Shown here: positions 22,209 to 33,600 of the stretch, piece after piece
Numbering within the stretch: the stretch's first letter is position 1
Layout of the letters: every line of letters begins with the position of its first letter
Assembly (NCBI GenBank): GCA_039105265.1
Contig: JAPFFF010000024.1
Location: 310,001 to 374,000, forward strand
Length of the DNA: 64,000 bases
Source: Tritrichomonas musculus
Lineage: Eukaryota > Parabasalia > Tritrichomonadida > Tritrichomonadidae
Reading direction: 5' to 3'
Made by a program: the position numbers and the translations under genes
The notes under the pieces: generated by a model
Told to the model about the DNA's origin: nothing
Seen by the model: only the letters and a program-made list of their open reading frames with translations
Database searches by the model: none

Positions 22209-22346
22209 AAATTGAAATCATTTAATTATATTCAAATTGAATATTCACATCACTCATACTCATTTTAATTTCAGAAAAATATCGTATAATTTCTAAGCTT
22301 TATGTTTTTTTTATTGTATGATTTTTTTCGTACAACCATTTTTTAA
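20682..22346. other. Intergenic: hairpin, direct repeat and long poly-T
   Basis: There is no gene. It contains a perfect 13-bp stem hairpin at 21653-21685 (arms GGTAAAATCACCA and complement, 7-nt loop). A direct repeat of about 22 bp follows (AATTATTTTTGAATGAATTTAT near 21696 and 21730), and then a 41-base T run at 22167-22207. The last 80 bp should hold the promoter of the reductase gene; a TCATT at about 22260 is a possible Initiator but lies rather far from the ATG. Confidence 0.5.
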
Positions 22347-23493
22347 ATGTTTCCTCTAGGATTTGGCATGATGAGATTGCCTTTGAAAAGCAGCGATCAA
22401 GCAGATTTTGATTATGACACTTTGAACAAAATGGTTGATGACTTTCTTAATGCAGGCTTCACATACTTTGACACAAGCTATGTTTACCATAATGGAAAAA
22501 GCCAGGAAGCAGTTCGAAAATCTTTAGTTGAGCGACATCCTAGAAACAGCTACAAAATAGCAACCAAATTCCCAACATTTTTCCTTAAGCCAGAATCTGA
22601 ATTTGAATCAATATTTCAATCCCAATTAGATGCCCTCAATGTTGAATATATTGACTATTACTTGATACATAACATACAAACATACGAATATGACAGCATT
22701 GATGGCAAAGAAGGCTATGTTGCTTCTTCTCATATTTTCGATCATGCCAAAAAATGGAAAGAACAAGGAAGAATCAAGCATCTTGGCTTTTCATTTCATA
22801 GTTCAGCCAAATTACTCGATCGTGTTTATAACAGAACATCCTGAGGTTGAGTTTGTCCAAATTATAATAAATTATTACGATTGGGAAGGCGACTTCATTC
22901 AAGCAAGAAAATGTTACGAAACAATCAGAAAACATGGCAAAAAAGTTGTCATTATGGAACCTGTTAGAGGGGGTCTCCTTGCTGAGGTTCCACCAGAAGC
23001 AGAAGCTCTACTTAAAGCAAGAGATCCAGATAGATCAATGGCTTCATGGGCACTTAGATTTACAATGGATCTGGATGGTATCTTGGCTGTTTTATCAGGC
23101 ATGTCAACTCCTGAGCAAGTTCTTGATAATATTAATACATTTAAGAATCCAAAGCCTTTAACTGCTGAAGACAAAGAAGTACTCAAAAAGGTTGTTTTAA
23201 TTATCAAAAAGACTGGCCCTTATAAAACAGATGATTTCAGTAAATATGGGAAATTAAAATATCATGGCGTTCCTGTATCATCCATCCTTGATGCATACAA
23301 TACATCACAAATTCAAGCTCCTCCAAAAATTTGTGCCGATGAAATTTATCTAAGAAACACAATGATAGAAGAAGGACATATCGATTGCAAGAAAGGAATT
23401 CCAAAACAAAAAGTAGTTCTCGATGATGGAACAGATATTACAGAAATGGTAGAAAGCAATGCAAAGTGGCTTTCTGATCATTTCGTCGGTTAA
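22347..23493 (+). pseudogene. Aldo/keto reductase, bacterial type, one frameshift
   Basis: Two overlapping frames (22347-22844 and up to 23493) form one ~380-residue aldo/keto reductase, an NAD(P)H-dependent carbonyl-reducing TIM barrel. The catalytic tetrad is present: Asp42 and Tyr47 in FDTSYVY, Lys74 in ATKFP and His108 in YYLIHN. The C-terminal half carries cofactor-site sequence (IMEPVRGGLL, then LAVLSGMSTPEQVLDN). One extra base near 22825-22832 turns the expected LDRVLTEHPEVEF into two frames. This is either a recent pseudogene or a sequence error. Bacterial relatives of this subgroup often end in a ferredoxin-like Cys cluster. Here that region has been replaced by a tail with a single Cys pair (PPKICADEIYLRN and IDCKKG). 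Its codon use is less AT-biased than its neighbours, consistent with bacterial transfer. Confidence 0.85.
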
Positions 23494-23510
23494 ATTTAAT
23501 AAAAGCTAAT

Positions 23511-23968
23511 TAGGCTTGTTATTCTGATATCAATTATCAGGTTTGGCACTTTTTTTAACTCAGATAATCGATAATAAAATGCTATCGATTGGAACTTTTA
23601 ATTGATGAATTCGATTATCAAGTATGAAATGTGATACAAAAAAAAAATATGCTTTTGATATCGAATCTTGATTAATCGAAATCAATACCTGAAAAAACCA
23701 TTAAAAATAGTATTTTAATGGCATAAAATAAATATATTCTAACTTATTATGTAAAAGAATCAGATTTTATTAAATTTTATAACGAATATGTGAAGTAATC
23801 AGTTAAAAAAGTTTACGAAATTTTAATACGTTAAAAATTTTTCAATATTGATAATCGATCTTTTATTTTTATTCATTATTGATATCAGAGATAAAATTTT
23901 TGATTTGATATTTATATCAGAAAAATGGATCAATTATCGATATCAAAAATCGAGACTTAACAAGCCTA
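23511..23968. mobile_element. hAT-like MITE, TAGGCTTGTTA family, complete
   Basis: The inverted ends are TAGGCTTGTTA and its complement, flanked by a perfect 8-bp target duplication AAGCTAAT (23503-23510 and 23969-23976). An 8-bp duplication with TAGG-type ends is the hAT superfamily pattern. At 458 bp and non-coding it is a MITE. It starts 17 bp after the stop of the reductase gene, so it may supply that gene's 3' end. Fragments of the family lie at 7430-7499 and near 36190-36241. Confidence 0.8.
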
Positions 23969-24056
23969 AAGCTAATTAGTAAAAAAAATTTATTTAATAG
24001 CATCAAACTTAATTCATTAGCAGTATACAAAAGATATAAAATTTGTTTAAAAAAAG

Positions 24057-24133
24057 AGCGATAAGTGGATTCGAACTACTGACCTTGAGGTGATGAGCTC
24101 TTTATTTTTTTAGTAAATTTGTTTCACATCGCT
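24057..24133 (-). pseudogene. tRNA-Met(CAT)-like relic
   Basis: On the minus strand this 77-nt stretch ends with a typical tRNA 3' half: anticodon loop CTCATCA with CAT, CCTCA, variable loop AGGTC, T arm AGTAGTTCGAATCCACT and acceptor TATCGCT. The 5' acceptor AGCGATG pairs with that 3' strand over 7 bp (one G-U). The D-arm region is an AT-rich string without a recognisable A box, and the 5' anticodon stem does not pair well. It is thus most likely a damaged tRNA gene. A T-run follows in the transcribed direction. Confidence 0.45.
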
Positions 24134-25325
24134 TTCTAAACTTCTTATCTATTTAAATAGATGAATTTAGAAAGAATAGTTATACTTTGTGGAAAAAACT
24201 TTGGATAACCAAGGATTAATTGTTGTACACAATTAAAAATTTAACCAAATTCAGGACATCAAAGCAATAGGAAACGATTTGTTAGATATATAATGCAAAT
24301 GGTAATTAATTATAAGTCCAAATTACCAATTATATTTAAGAGATTTGATAAATTGCAAATGATCATTAGTTTTATGTATTCTAGCAAGCTTAAATCTATA
24401 AATTGTTTTTGAATATCATAAACAAGAATTTTCAGGCCTTATTCTTAAAAAAAAAAACAATTCAATTCTTTTTAAAAAATTGGTGCTTTTCACTTTTTCC
24501 CACTTTTTCAAAAAAAAAGTTGATTTTTTTCTGAAAACATTTTAAATTATGCATTTTTTTGAAAAATTTAAAAAAATAGTTGAAAAATTTGGTTAGGCAA
24601 TTTAGGTATTCATGGAGGAAAAATCCCAAAAAAATATATATTGATCACTGTATGATGAAAATTATAATGGCATAAATTTTATTCAAAAATTTCATTTCCA
24701 CTCAAGATATCTAATTTGATTTCGATAAAGAGTTTCAATAAAAAGCTACAAAAGTATGCCAACAATGCACAATCGTATTTCAATTCACTATTTATACTCT
24801 TATTAATCAATTCTTAAATTTGATAATTATCAACTTATTTCGAATATTCGATATTTTTATTACTCTGTTTAAGTAATCCACTTTTCCGTAATATATAATA
24901 TTTTTCATCATATTTTACATACAATAACTCCTGTAAATGCTATGAATTGCGTTTTAAAATTTTAATATTTATCAATGATATCCAAAAATCCTCATAGATA
25001 ATATACATATATTTGTATTAAATATATATTAAATTAAATGTATATTTATGTTATACGGCTTATACTTCTTTATTTTCTTTTTTCATCGAGGAAAAGCCGA
25101 TAATTATTCATAAATATAAATATAAACGTATTATCAAACGTGCATTATGTAAAAAATCAAATATTTCTAAAATATGATGAGGGAAATAATACTAATTTTA
25201 TGAAAAATGTAATTATTAAACTTTTCATTTTACCCAGAAAATAAACAGATTTAAATAAAAAAGTATAAATTAAAAATGATTTTTTAAAAAATGCTTTTAT
25301 TCATTATTTGCTCATTATGAATAAA
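24134..25325. other. AT-rich intergenic region
   Basis: About 1.2 kb without protein-like frames, transposon ends or RNA genes that I can support. Confidence 0.5.
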
Positions 25326-25349
25326 TTAATTATGATGATGACAATTGCA

Positions 25350-25800
25350 AAAAAGATGATAATTGAAGAGACGAAGAGGAAAAAAAATGATGATGAAGAT
25401 AGCGAAGAAAAAGAAGAAAAATAAGAAGAAGACGATGAAGATGATGATGATGAAGAAGAAAAAGACGACGATGATGATGATGATGAAGAAGAAGATGATG
25501 ATTAAGAAGAAAAATGCAACGAAGAAGAAGAAAAAGAAAAAGACGACGATGAAAAAGAAGAAGACGATGAAGAAGAAGACGATGATGAAGAAGAAGACGA
25601 TGATGAAGAAGAAGAAGAAGAAGAAGACGATGAAGAAGAAGAAGACGATGATGATGATGAAGAAGACGAAGAAGAAGATGATGAAGAAGAAAAATGCAAC
25701 GAAGAAGAAGAAGAAGAAGAAGAAGAAAAAGACGACGATGATGATGAAGAAGAAGACGATGAAGATGAAGATGAAGAAGAAGAAGAAAGGCGTAGCCTTC
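25350..25800. repeat. Purine-strand microsatellite (GAA/GAC/GAT)n
   Basis: A ~450-bp tract of purine-rich triplets. In one plus-strand frame it reads as alternating Glu and Asp with a single TAA. The unit GAAAAATGCAACGAAGAAG occurs twice about 180 bp apart, so part of the tract arose by a larger duplication. The tract may derive from an acidic tail of a coding region, but the long Lys/Met and Ser/Phe frames on both strands are artefacts of the repeat. Confidence 0.8.
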
Positions 25801-25984
25801 AAAAAGCTACCTAATTTTATGTTTAATTATCTGTTTTATAACTTTCTATAAATTTAGAATAGCGATAACTTTTTATATAATTTATTCTAATCATTAATTC
25901 TTTTGATATCTTTTTATATGATTTTAAAACATTAAGTCTTATATATAAATAGATTATTATTGAAAAAAAAAAATTCATTTTTTA

Positions 25985-26247
25985 GCTAAAAATGCCGGAA
26001 AATTGAATTTGTTGAATTATTAAATGATGATTTTAATAAAAATGGACGTAACAGGAGTCCAATGAAGAATATAATTTTATTTATATGCATTTACTCTCTG
26101 ATATATTTGAATTTCATTCCAAATCAAATGTCAGTTTTTTCTAAAAATGAAGATTTAGTTGATTGGTTTCATAAATATAAAAAGTCTAATATTTCAGTTA
26201 TTGAAGGATTTCGTCAAAAAGTAAAATATTATTTGTATAACATATAG
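25985..26247 (+). other. Possible coding remnant
   Basis: An open frame reads CRKIEFVELLNDDFNKNGR and later DLVDWFHKYKKSNISVIEGF. It has protein-like composition and a Met at 26062, but it is short and not recognised. It may be a relic of a longer gene. Confidence 0.25.
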
Positions 26248-26373
26248 TATACCCATTCAAATGACATATATATTTTTTAAATGATGCAAACATATAAGAA
26301 ATCTTTATATATTGTATTGAAATTAAAGTCTTTATTTCAACCATTACAGTTTATAATATTAGATATAAAATAT

Positions 26374-26445
26374 ATAAATTATATAAATTATATAAATTAT
26401 ATAAATTATATAAATTATATAAATTATATAAATTATATAAATTAT
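26374..26445. repeat. 9-bp tandem repeat (ATAAATTAT)8
   Basis: Eight perfect copies of ATAAATTAT in direct tandem, about 160 bp upstream of the HECT gene start. Confidence 0.9.
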
Positions 26446-26605
26446 ATATTATAATTATTAAATAAATTATTTATTAAGATAAATATAAATTTATTTAATT
26501 TATTTTTTATTCAATTTTGTTGTACGATTTTTGAAAAAGTGAAGATTTTCCAAAAAATTGAGGTGTTTTACACTTTTTAGAAAAAAAAAAAAAAAAAAAA
26601 CATCA

Positions 26606-29600
26606 ATGTTTCCTTTTTTTGTTAACTGCCCTGAAGAGGTTGTTGACCAACCTTTTACTATATCACGTATTGATACACCATCTAACAAAAAAGAGAACTA
26701 TATCCTATCTTCTTCTATCATTAATGAATTTTTTTGGAATTATTCAATAATTACACAAGAAAAATCCCAATTAGACGTATTAAAAAATATCATTATCCCA
26801 AAATTTGCTCAAACAATTTATACGCCTAAATCAGACATAAATAATTCAAAACTAATTTTTCATTTTTATGAATCACTAAGCAATCTCTTTTTAAAAAGAC
26901 ATCAAATATATTTATCCAATGCTAGATTTCTTGGTAAAGTTGAAATTGATTTTTCTCATCATTTAACGCAAGATTTTGATATCGAAAATATAAGTCAGCT
27001 TCACGATACAGTCCAACGACAAACAAATGGCGGCCTGACATTATTTTTCCAACCGAGTCAGCAAAAATCAGATAAAATAATTCAGCTCATTGATAGCAAT
27101 CCAGAAAACCCGAATCTTTTAGCAGACTCATATTTATGGTCAATTTTCAATTCAAATATTGGCCTTTTAATCAAATGTTTTGGAAAAACTTTTTTATTTA
27201 AGAATGTAGATCCCAAATCATTTCAACCAATCCCATCATTTTCAGAAGGCCAAGTTTCATTCAAACAAAATGAATATCATTCGCCGATCAAAATCAATTC
27301 AAATTTATTACAAAGCTATTTTATATACAACAAAAGCAAACTAAACTTATTATCACCACAAACATGTTCTTTTGCAGCCACACCGAATTTCATATTGCTT
27401 TTTAATTCATTTTCCGAACAAAAGAAAAATCAGAAACTTTTTCTGAAGATAAATTTGTGTAACCATAACATGACTGAAAATAACCGTTTTGTGACCACAA
27501 CTAAGAAATTTTCTAATAATTTTTTAACGGTTTCAATTGGTAACGATGTCCTGATTTCAGATATGAATGGAAGCTTAATGATGTGTAATCACAATTACAA
27601 AGTTTTAGACAAATTTGTGTCAATTCGACAAGGTTTGTTTAGTCGCATTCCACTTCCTTTCACATCCGACGGTTTTTACATTTACTCAATTCACGACAGT
27701 AAAGAAATTGGAGTTTATGAGCTTGATAAAGTAAAGAATTCTCTATCGTTATTAAGAAAAATTCAATTGAATGATAACTGTAATCTTAATAACGATCTCA
27801 TTCAAAAAGCTGCTTTAATAACTAACGGTTTTGTCCTTGAATTCATCACTTTTGAAAGAATTGAAGAAAATAATTTTGTTCACTCTGCTAGAACTATCTC
27901 TCTGCTGACTGGCGACATCATTTGTGATTTCACTTTTGAGCTTCCTTTCCAAATTCATTCAATAAGTTTTGATCCGATCCAAAGACGAATTTGGACATTG
28001 ACAGTGAATGAGCAAGAATTTGGATTATTCAATCAATTCAAATATACAGGACCCGAACCAATTTGGCTCTCAAAATTTGATATAGCAACTTTTTCAATGC
28101 ATCCAAAAAATAGTAATTTTCACGGATTCGTCGATGTTTTGATTGACTATGTTCATTCAATTTCTTGTCAATTTTTCGGATACGAATTTGAAAAGGACGA
28201 AAAAATTCCTGATTTTCTTACTTCTGTTTCAGATCCTGAAGTGATTGACATGATTTTCTGTTTATTATCGCAACCGCCAAATAACATCAAATATGTTCAA
28301 TTTTTGTTCATTATTTTGAGCTTCCAATTTAAATACAAAAAAATGAGTAAGGTACACATTGATGACTTGTACAGCACCATTAGAAAATACATTACTATTT
28401 CCCATTTGTTTTACTTTTTAACTTTGTTTGTGATTTTCATCTCTTCTAATCTAAAATCAAGCGACATTTCGCGCTTCTTTGGTGTTATTTTTGAGCATAT
28501 TGATAAAAATGTGCACGACATTGATATCTTACTGAATTTGTTATTGAGATTGGAGAAAAGTAAGAAGTTTCCTTATCTTTTAGATAGCAAATCTCCTTCT
28601 TTATCATATGAAATTATTAATGAGATGAAATCTGAACAAATTTCTGATATTGGAATCAACTTTTTGATGACATATCAATCGTCATTATTTTTGAATTACT
28701 CAAGAATTTATCAAACAAAAATCCAAAAAATTGACAAAATAGAATTTTTAGTTTTGGCTCATACGTCATTAATCTTTACAAATGCATTATTTTTCATACA
28801 AAATATTCAATCAATTAAAGCTTTTGATTCTTCTTCTTTCTTATTAGTATTAAAAAAACTCTTGATGGACTTGAGATTGACTGCACATTTGGCATCTTTT
28901 ATTTTGAGTTTGTTGCCAATTTTATTGAAATTTTTGAAAGAAATTCCAAAATTAAAATTCTTTAATGAAAGCGTTGACAACTCGTTTTATCTGTTCTATA
29001 TGTATGTTTTCTCTCTTTACGTATTCTGCTTCAAAAGGATGCTGTCTTTTCATGATATTGAAACAATTAAAAAACATTATAAGTTTTTGGACGTTAAAAT
29101 GGAGAATGAAAAAACGGTTTCTGAAATTTTTGATAATAATTTGAATGACACTGATTTTGACAGTGTTATTAACACGATATATACAAAAGTTCCAAATCCG
29201 TTAAATAAGCATTTAACACAAGAAGATAAAGAAATTGAAAAAATATTTTTCTTGTCAATTCTTTTCAGAACAAATTCAATTGAAGACGTTAAGAATTTGA
29301 ATGGTCAAATCAAAGAAAATAAACCAATTCAAATTCCACAATCAATAAGACAAATAGCACAAGCAATCTATAGGATTCGATCAAATTTGAGATCAAGAAG
29401 ACAAAATGGAAATCAAAATGATTACCTCAAATTACGATCAAATTACATTGAAAAAGCTCATTTTCTATTGAAATTTTCAACAGATAAATTTCAATTGAAA
29501 GAAATTTCTGACTTTTTAAATAACGATATTCAAGTTGCTCAAATTACTCAAGAACAAGTTAAACTTGAATCAGTTAAAAAGAATCTTGATTTGTTCATTC

Positions 29601-30676
29601 CAATGGCGAATTCATTCATCATTCATGATCTTCCGATCAATCTTGTCTACTTTTTCATAATGAACATTGCAGATAGTTCTGACATTATTTCGGCAAATGA
29701 AATTGTGAAGAAAAACGTGACAATTAATTTGAATTTTACAAAAGAATTAATCTTTCATTTGTTAGAAAACATGGAAATTATGCCACCAAATGCTATCTTG
29801 TCTTTCATTATTTATTTGTTCTTTGTTTTATTTTCTTCGTTTGAGCATGATGACATTCATCAACTCTTGTATGAATCGATTTCAAACACAATTACAAAAT
29901 TATTTGAACAATCAAAATCATTAGAAGATATTGTGTTTAAATCATGCATTTCAGTCATGTGTCATTTGATTCGTGTTCTAAACAATGAAAAATTATTCGT
30001 TATGGATCAGATTGAAAGAGAAAGATTGACTAAAAGATTTGACAACTTGAATTTGAAATATTCAATGTCTTTTGCTTTGAGTCATTCTTTACATTTGGCA
30101 TTGTTTAATTCTCCAAAATCATTCGATTATATTACTCAATTGTTGGGCTTTGTTGGACAGCCAAAGTTTCATCAAGTGTCATTATTACTTTTTGATTATC
30201 TTCAAATGTTTTCTGAAGAAAATCAAGAAGAAAATTTCATGAAAATCTTTAAACATATTTTGGATATAATTGGAACAGTTTTAAGTGGATCAAGTTCAAA
30301 ACATTTATTACAAATTGCTGTTCCCATTCAAAAAATAGAACAAGCTAATAAAAGCATGTTCATTAAAACACCAACTTCTCAACTTTCTTGTGTTTTAGAT
30401 CTAATTCAAATAATTCGAAAATTCATTCTTGATAAAGAATCGAATGCTTCAAAAATGATTTTAAAGCATTTTAAATTGATTTCAAGTAATTTTCAACCAG
30501 ATAATCAGCAATATATGAAGCATTTGTATGCAATGCTTTCTGTCATGTCGAATTTTATTAAAATAATTCGTCCTTTTTCATTGGTTCAAACAATTGACAA
30601 TAAAACATATTTTGTCACTTCATTAAATGAAGAAAAAGAAAAATTAATTGGTTTATTATTACCAATATCTAAATAA
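26606..30676 (+). CDS. N-terminal half of a giant HECT-type E3 ligase gene
   Basis: This half has about 1,357 residues and begins MFPFFVNCPEEVVDQPF at an ATG right behind a 20-base A run. The frame is open further upstream only from a TTG and through that A run, so the ATG at 26606 is the better start. The N-terminal part has beta-rich, propeller-like sequence (ISDMNGSLMMCNHNYKVLDK, SISFDPIQRRIWTLTV); the rest is long alpha-helical, solenoid-like sequence. It ends at a TAA (30674-30676), and the same frame then continues for another 1,418 codons to the HECT domain. This ORF is therefore read as the front of a ~2,775-residue ligase of the large HECT type common in trichomonads. No catalytic domain lies in this half. 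Confidence 0.75.
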   Translation: MFPFFVNCPEEVVDQPFTISRIDTPSNKKENYILSSSIINEFFWNYSIITQEKSQLDVLKNIIIPKFAQTIYTPKSDINNSKLIFHFYESLSNLFLKRHQIYLSNARFLGKVEIDFSHHLTQDFDIENISQLHDTVQRQTNGGLTLFFQPSQQKSDKIIQLIDSNPENPNLLADSYLWSIFNSNIGLLIKCFGKTFLFKNVDPKSFQPIPSFSEGQVSFKQNEYHSPIKINSNLLQSYFIYNKSKLNLLSPQTCSFAATPNFILLFNSFSEQKKNQKLFLKINLCNHNMTENNRFVTTTKKFSNNFLTVSIGNDVLISDMNGSLMMCNHNYKVLDKFVSIRQGLFSRIPLPFTSDGFYIYSIHDSKEIGVYELDKVKNSLSLLRKIQLNDNCNLNNDLIQKAALITNGFVLEFITFERIEENNFVHSARTISLLTGDIICDFTFELPFQIHSISFDPIQRRIWTLTVNEQEFGLFNQFKYTGPEPIWLSKFDIATFSMHPKNSNFHGFVDVLIDYVHSISCQFFGYEFEKDEKIPDFLTSVSDPEVIDMIFCLLSQPPNNIKYVQFLFIILSFQFKYKKMSKVHIDDLYSTIRKYITISHLFYFLTLFVIFISSNLKSSDISRFFGVIFEHIDKNVHDIDILLNLLLRLEKSKKFPYLLDSKSPSLSYEIINEMKSEQISDIGINFLMTYQSSLFLNYSRIYQTKIQKIDKIEFLVLAHTSLIFTNALFFIQNIQSIKAFDSSSFLLVLKKLLMDLRLTAHLASFILSLLPILLKFLKEIPKLKFFNESVDNSFYLFYMYVFSLYVFCFKRMLSFHDIETIKKHYKFLDVKMENEKTVSEIFDNNLNDTDFDSVINTIYTKVPNPLNKHLTQEDKEIEKIFFLSILFRTNSIEDVKNLNGQIKENKPIQIPQSIRQIAQAIYRIRSNLRSRRQNGNQNDYLKLRSNYIEKAHFLLKFSTDKFQLKEISDFLNNDIQVAQITQEQVKLESVKKNLDLFIPMANSFIIHDLPINLVYFFIMNIADSSDIISANEIVKKNVTINLNFTKELIFHLLENMEIMPPNAILSFIIYLFFVLFSSFEHDDIHQLLYESISNTITKLFEQSKSLEDIVFKSCISVMCHLIRVLNNEKLFVMDQIERERLTKRFDNLNLKYSMSFALSHSLHLALFNSPKSFDYITQLLGFVGQPKFHQVSLLLFDYLQMFSEENQEENFMKIFKHILDIIGTVLSGSSSKHLLQIAVPIQKIEQANKSMFIKTPTSQLSCVLDLIQIIRKFILDKESNASKMILKHFKLISSNFQPDNQQYMKHLYAMLSVMSNFIKIIRPFSLVQTIDNKTYFVTSLNEEKEKLIGLLLPISK

Positions 30677-30694
30677 CAATTTTACAAGCATGAA

Positions 30695-33600
30695 TTGGAT
30701 ATTTCATCTGACCTTAAATCATCTGAAATCATTCAATATAATTTGTCGCTTTTGAAAGATTTTGAGTTGCCTTATTCATTGTTCAAGAAGGCTTTAAACA
30801 TTGATCAAAGTCATTCACCTTTTTCATTATTCAAACTATATGCTCTTCATTGTGTTAAAGAAAATATTCTTGATAGTGAAAATGGAAAAGAATTCTCTGA
30901 AATATTCTTTAATAAGATAAGAAATCGACCTTTTAAGAACTTCATTTTTAGTGACCATTTACCAATGATTACATCTTTATTAAGGAAATCATTAATTTTA
31001 CAAACAGATGGGATCTTCACAAATTCACTTGCTAAACCAAAATTCTTCCATGCTTCTTTTACAAACATAGTCTTTGAGAATGATTATTTGTTAACCGACA
31101 CAACATTTAAATCTGATTTGTCACCTCATGTTTTTGTTAGTTCTGTTATAAATGAAGCAAATCCTGTTTATTTGTCCATTCGATATGAAGCAAAAACGCA
31201 ATACTTCAATTTTGGAATTATTGCGCATTCAATTGAACATGATAAAAAAATATCAATAACTTTTTCGCCACAAGAATCTAAATTCTTTATAAATGGTGAA
31301 AAAGCATCTGATTATCACTTGACTGTTGATTCAACAATTGAATGTCTTTATATTCCATCTAAAAATTTGGTTTGTTTTGCTGACTCAAATGAAAATACAA
31401 AAGTTATATTTTCATGTGATTTAGGACAAAAATTAAAATGCTCATTCTTTGTTTTACCTTTCCCTGGAACTGAAATAAACTATAATTGTGATTTGAATCC
31501 ACAAACAGGTTGCTTTAATTATCATCAAAATAAAAAATTCACCAAAATTAATCAAGGTGTCAATACGATATCTTTACTTTTTCAGAAAGATTATACGGAA
31601 GAACTTGAAGGTATTATTCATTTCACAAATGATTTTAAAAAGGAAATTTATAGTAAAACTGAAATTGCAAAGAATAATGAGGGAATTAATCTGCCAATTA
31701 GTAAATTCTTTACATGTACAACTTTCAAAAAGTTGCCAGAAACTGATCTTTTTATGGCCTTATATTCAAATTCATACTATTATTCATTGTTATTTTTCTG
31801 TAGTTCACCGGTCCAACTAAATAAGTATATACAAATTCATGATGTTTCTGGTACTTTTAATTTGATTGACTCAAAATTAGCCATTATTGAAAACTCTAAT
31901 TCAATTCCTGCCTTTAATATTCAAAAATATCACAATCTTCCTTCTGAAATTCTTAATTCTTACATAATTGAAGCCTGTGAATTTTATCAGCAAGAAATAA
32001 TGACATTCATTGCTGTTCAAGTTTTTGCCACTTCTAAAAATATTTATTCATCAATGAAGCATTTTTCAATGTCATCATCGGCCATTGTTAACTTTATTAC
32101 ATCGGTTTTATTTTTGCTTGAGCCAATAAAGTTTTCTAATTTGAATGATGCTAAATCACCAATTGAATTTTCAGAATTCAATGGATTTGAGTCTTGTTCA
32201 AAGACAGATTTATATGAGTATTTCACTGCTTTGACCAAAATAATTAATTTTATAAATGAAAATGACAAAGAAAAGTTCACTTATAAATGGTTCAAAAGAC
32301 TTCAAAAAGACTTTAGAAGTAAATACATGCATTTTGTATCACAAAAGAACAGCAGCATTGTTAATGTAAGATCATCAATTATTGATTCATATCAAACATT
32401 TGATCTTGAAGATGTTTCAGGATGGATTGTTTTTCCTTACAAATTTGGCTGTTATAAAATGCCGCCGCTTTTAATCAATCATTTGATTTATCCGAAACAA
32501 GCAAGTGATCGTGGTAACTATTCGTATTCGGAAGGAAAAATCTTGAAGATAAAAGCAAATTATCTTTCATCATCTAATAGTGGAGGTGATAATTTGATAA
32601 CTTTTGGAATCATTCCAATATCCAATAAATCAAATGAATCTTTATTTTTCAGCTTTTATCATTTGGCAGTTTCATTTAAATACTTTGTTCTTTTTGCAAA
32701 GAACAACATGCCTGATAAGATGAGGAGTCAAATATGGAAGTTAGTTATTAAATCAATCATTGCTGGTTCGCCTTTCTTTTATTCACATTTGTTCGCTGTT
32801 TTATCATTTCTTCAAAAAGAAATTCCAATTGATTTTACACCAGAAAACATTACCATGTTTAATTCTTTAATATTTTCTAGACATATTATAAATAATCTTT
32901 CCATTCAATATGTCATACAAGATTTAGTAATGAGCATGAACGTTGAAAAATCAAAGAAAATTGAGCATTATATTTTTGATCTTGACGAACGTCCACCTCA
33001 TTTAAGTGTATTTCCAATCATTCCATTTAATTTGGAATCTTCATCTACTAGTGAATTATTAGTTGATTTTATTTCATCCATTTTATTATATGAAGATAAT
33101 GAAAATTCTCGTTTTCCTTATTATTTAATAATGGGTGATTGGATTGATGCATTTTCTAATTATCCTCCTTCTAAGGTAGAAGCTGCTGGCCCAAATGTTG
33201 CTAAAGTTACATTTTTTGATTTTGTTCCTTCTCATTTCAAATTGATTTCAAAAGATCTTACACTTTCTGGAAATGTATATATATCAAAGACAAATAACTT
33301 TCAAAATTGTACAAAAATATATCCAAATAATTGCATAGAAACTGGAGCTCCATCCTTCATTGATGGAGTAGTGAAATTGACTGATCCTGAAGTATTTTAT
33401 GTTAAATACAAAGATATACCAACCATTCCAAACTTAGACAAATGCATTGTTTTTTCAAATTCCTTTGTTGATCGTTGTTCTGATTTTGTATATACATTTA
33501 AATCATTGTTTGAGAGTGATATTAAAGATTTCACGACAAAGTTCACACAAAAAGATGATCACAATATTATGGACAAATTGGCACACAAAATAAGGTGTGC

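Noticed and set aside
25326-25851. Long open frames of Lys/Met on one strand and Phe/Ile or Ser on the other
   Set aside because: They are translations of a purine-triplet microsatellite and have no real protein character.
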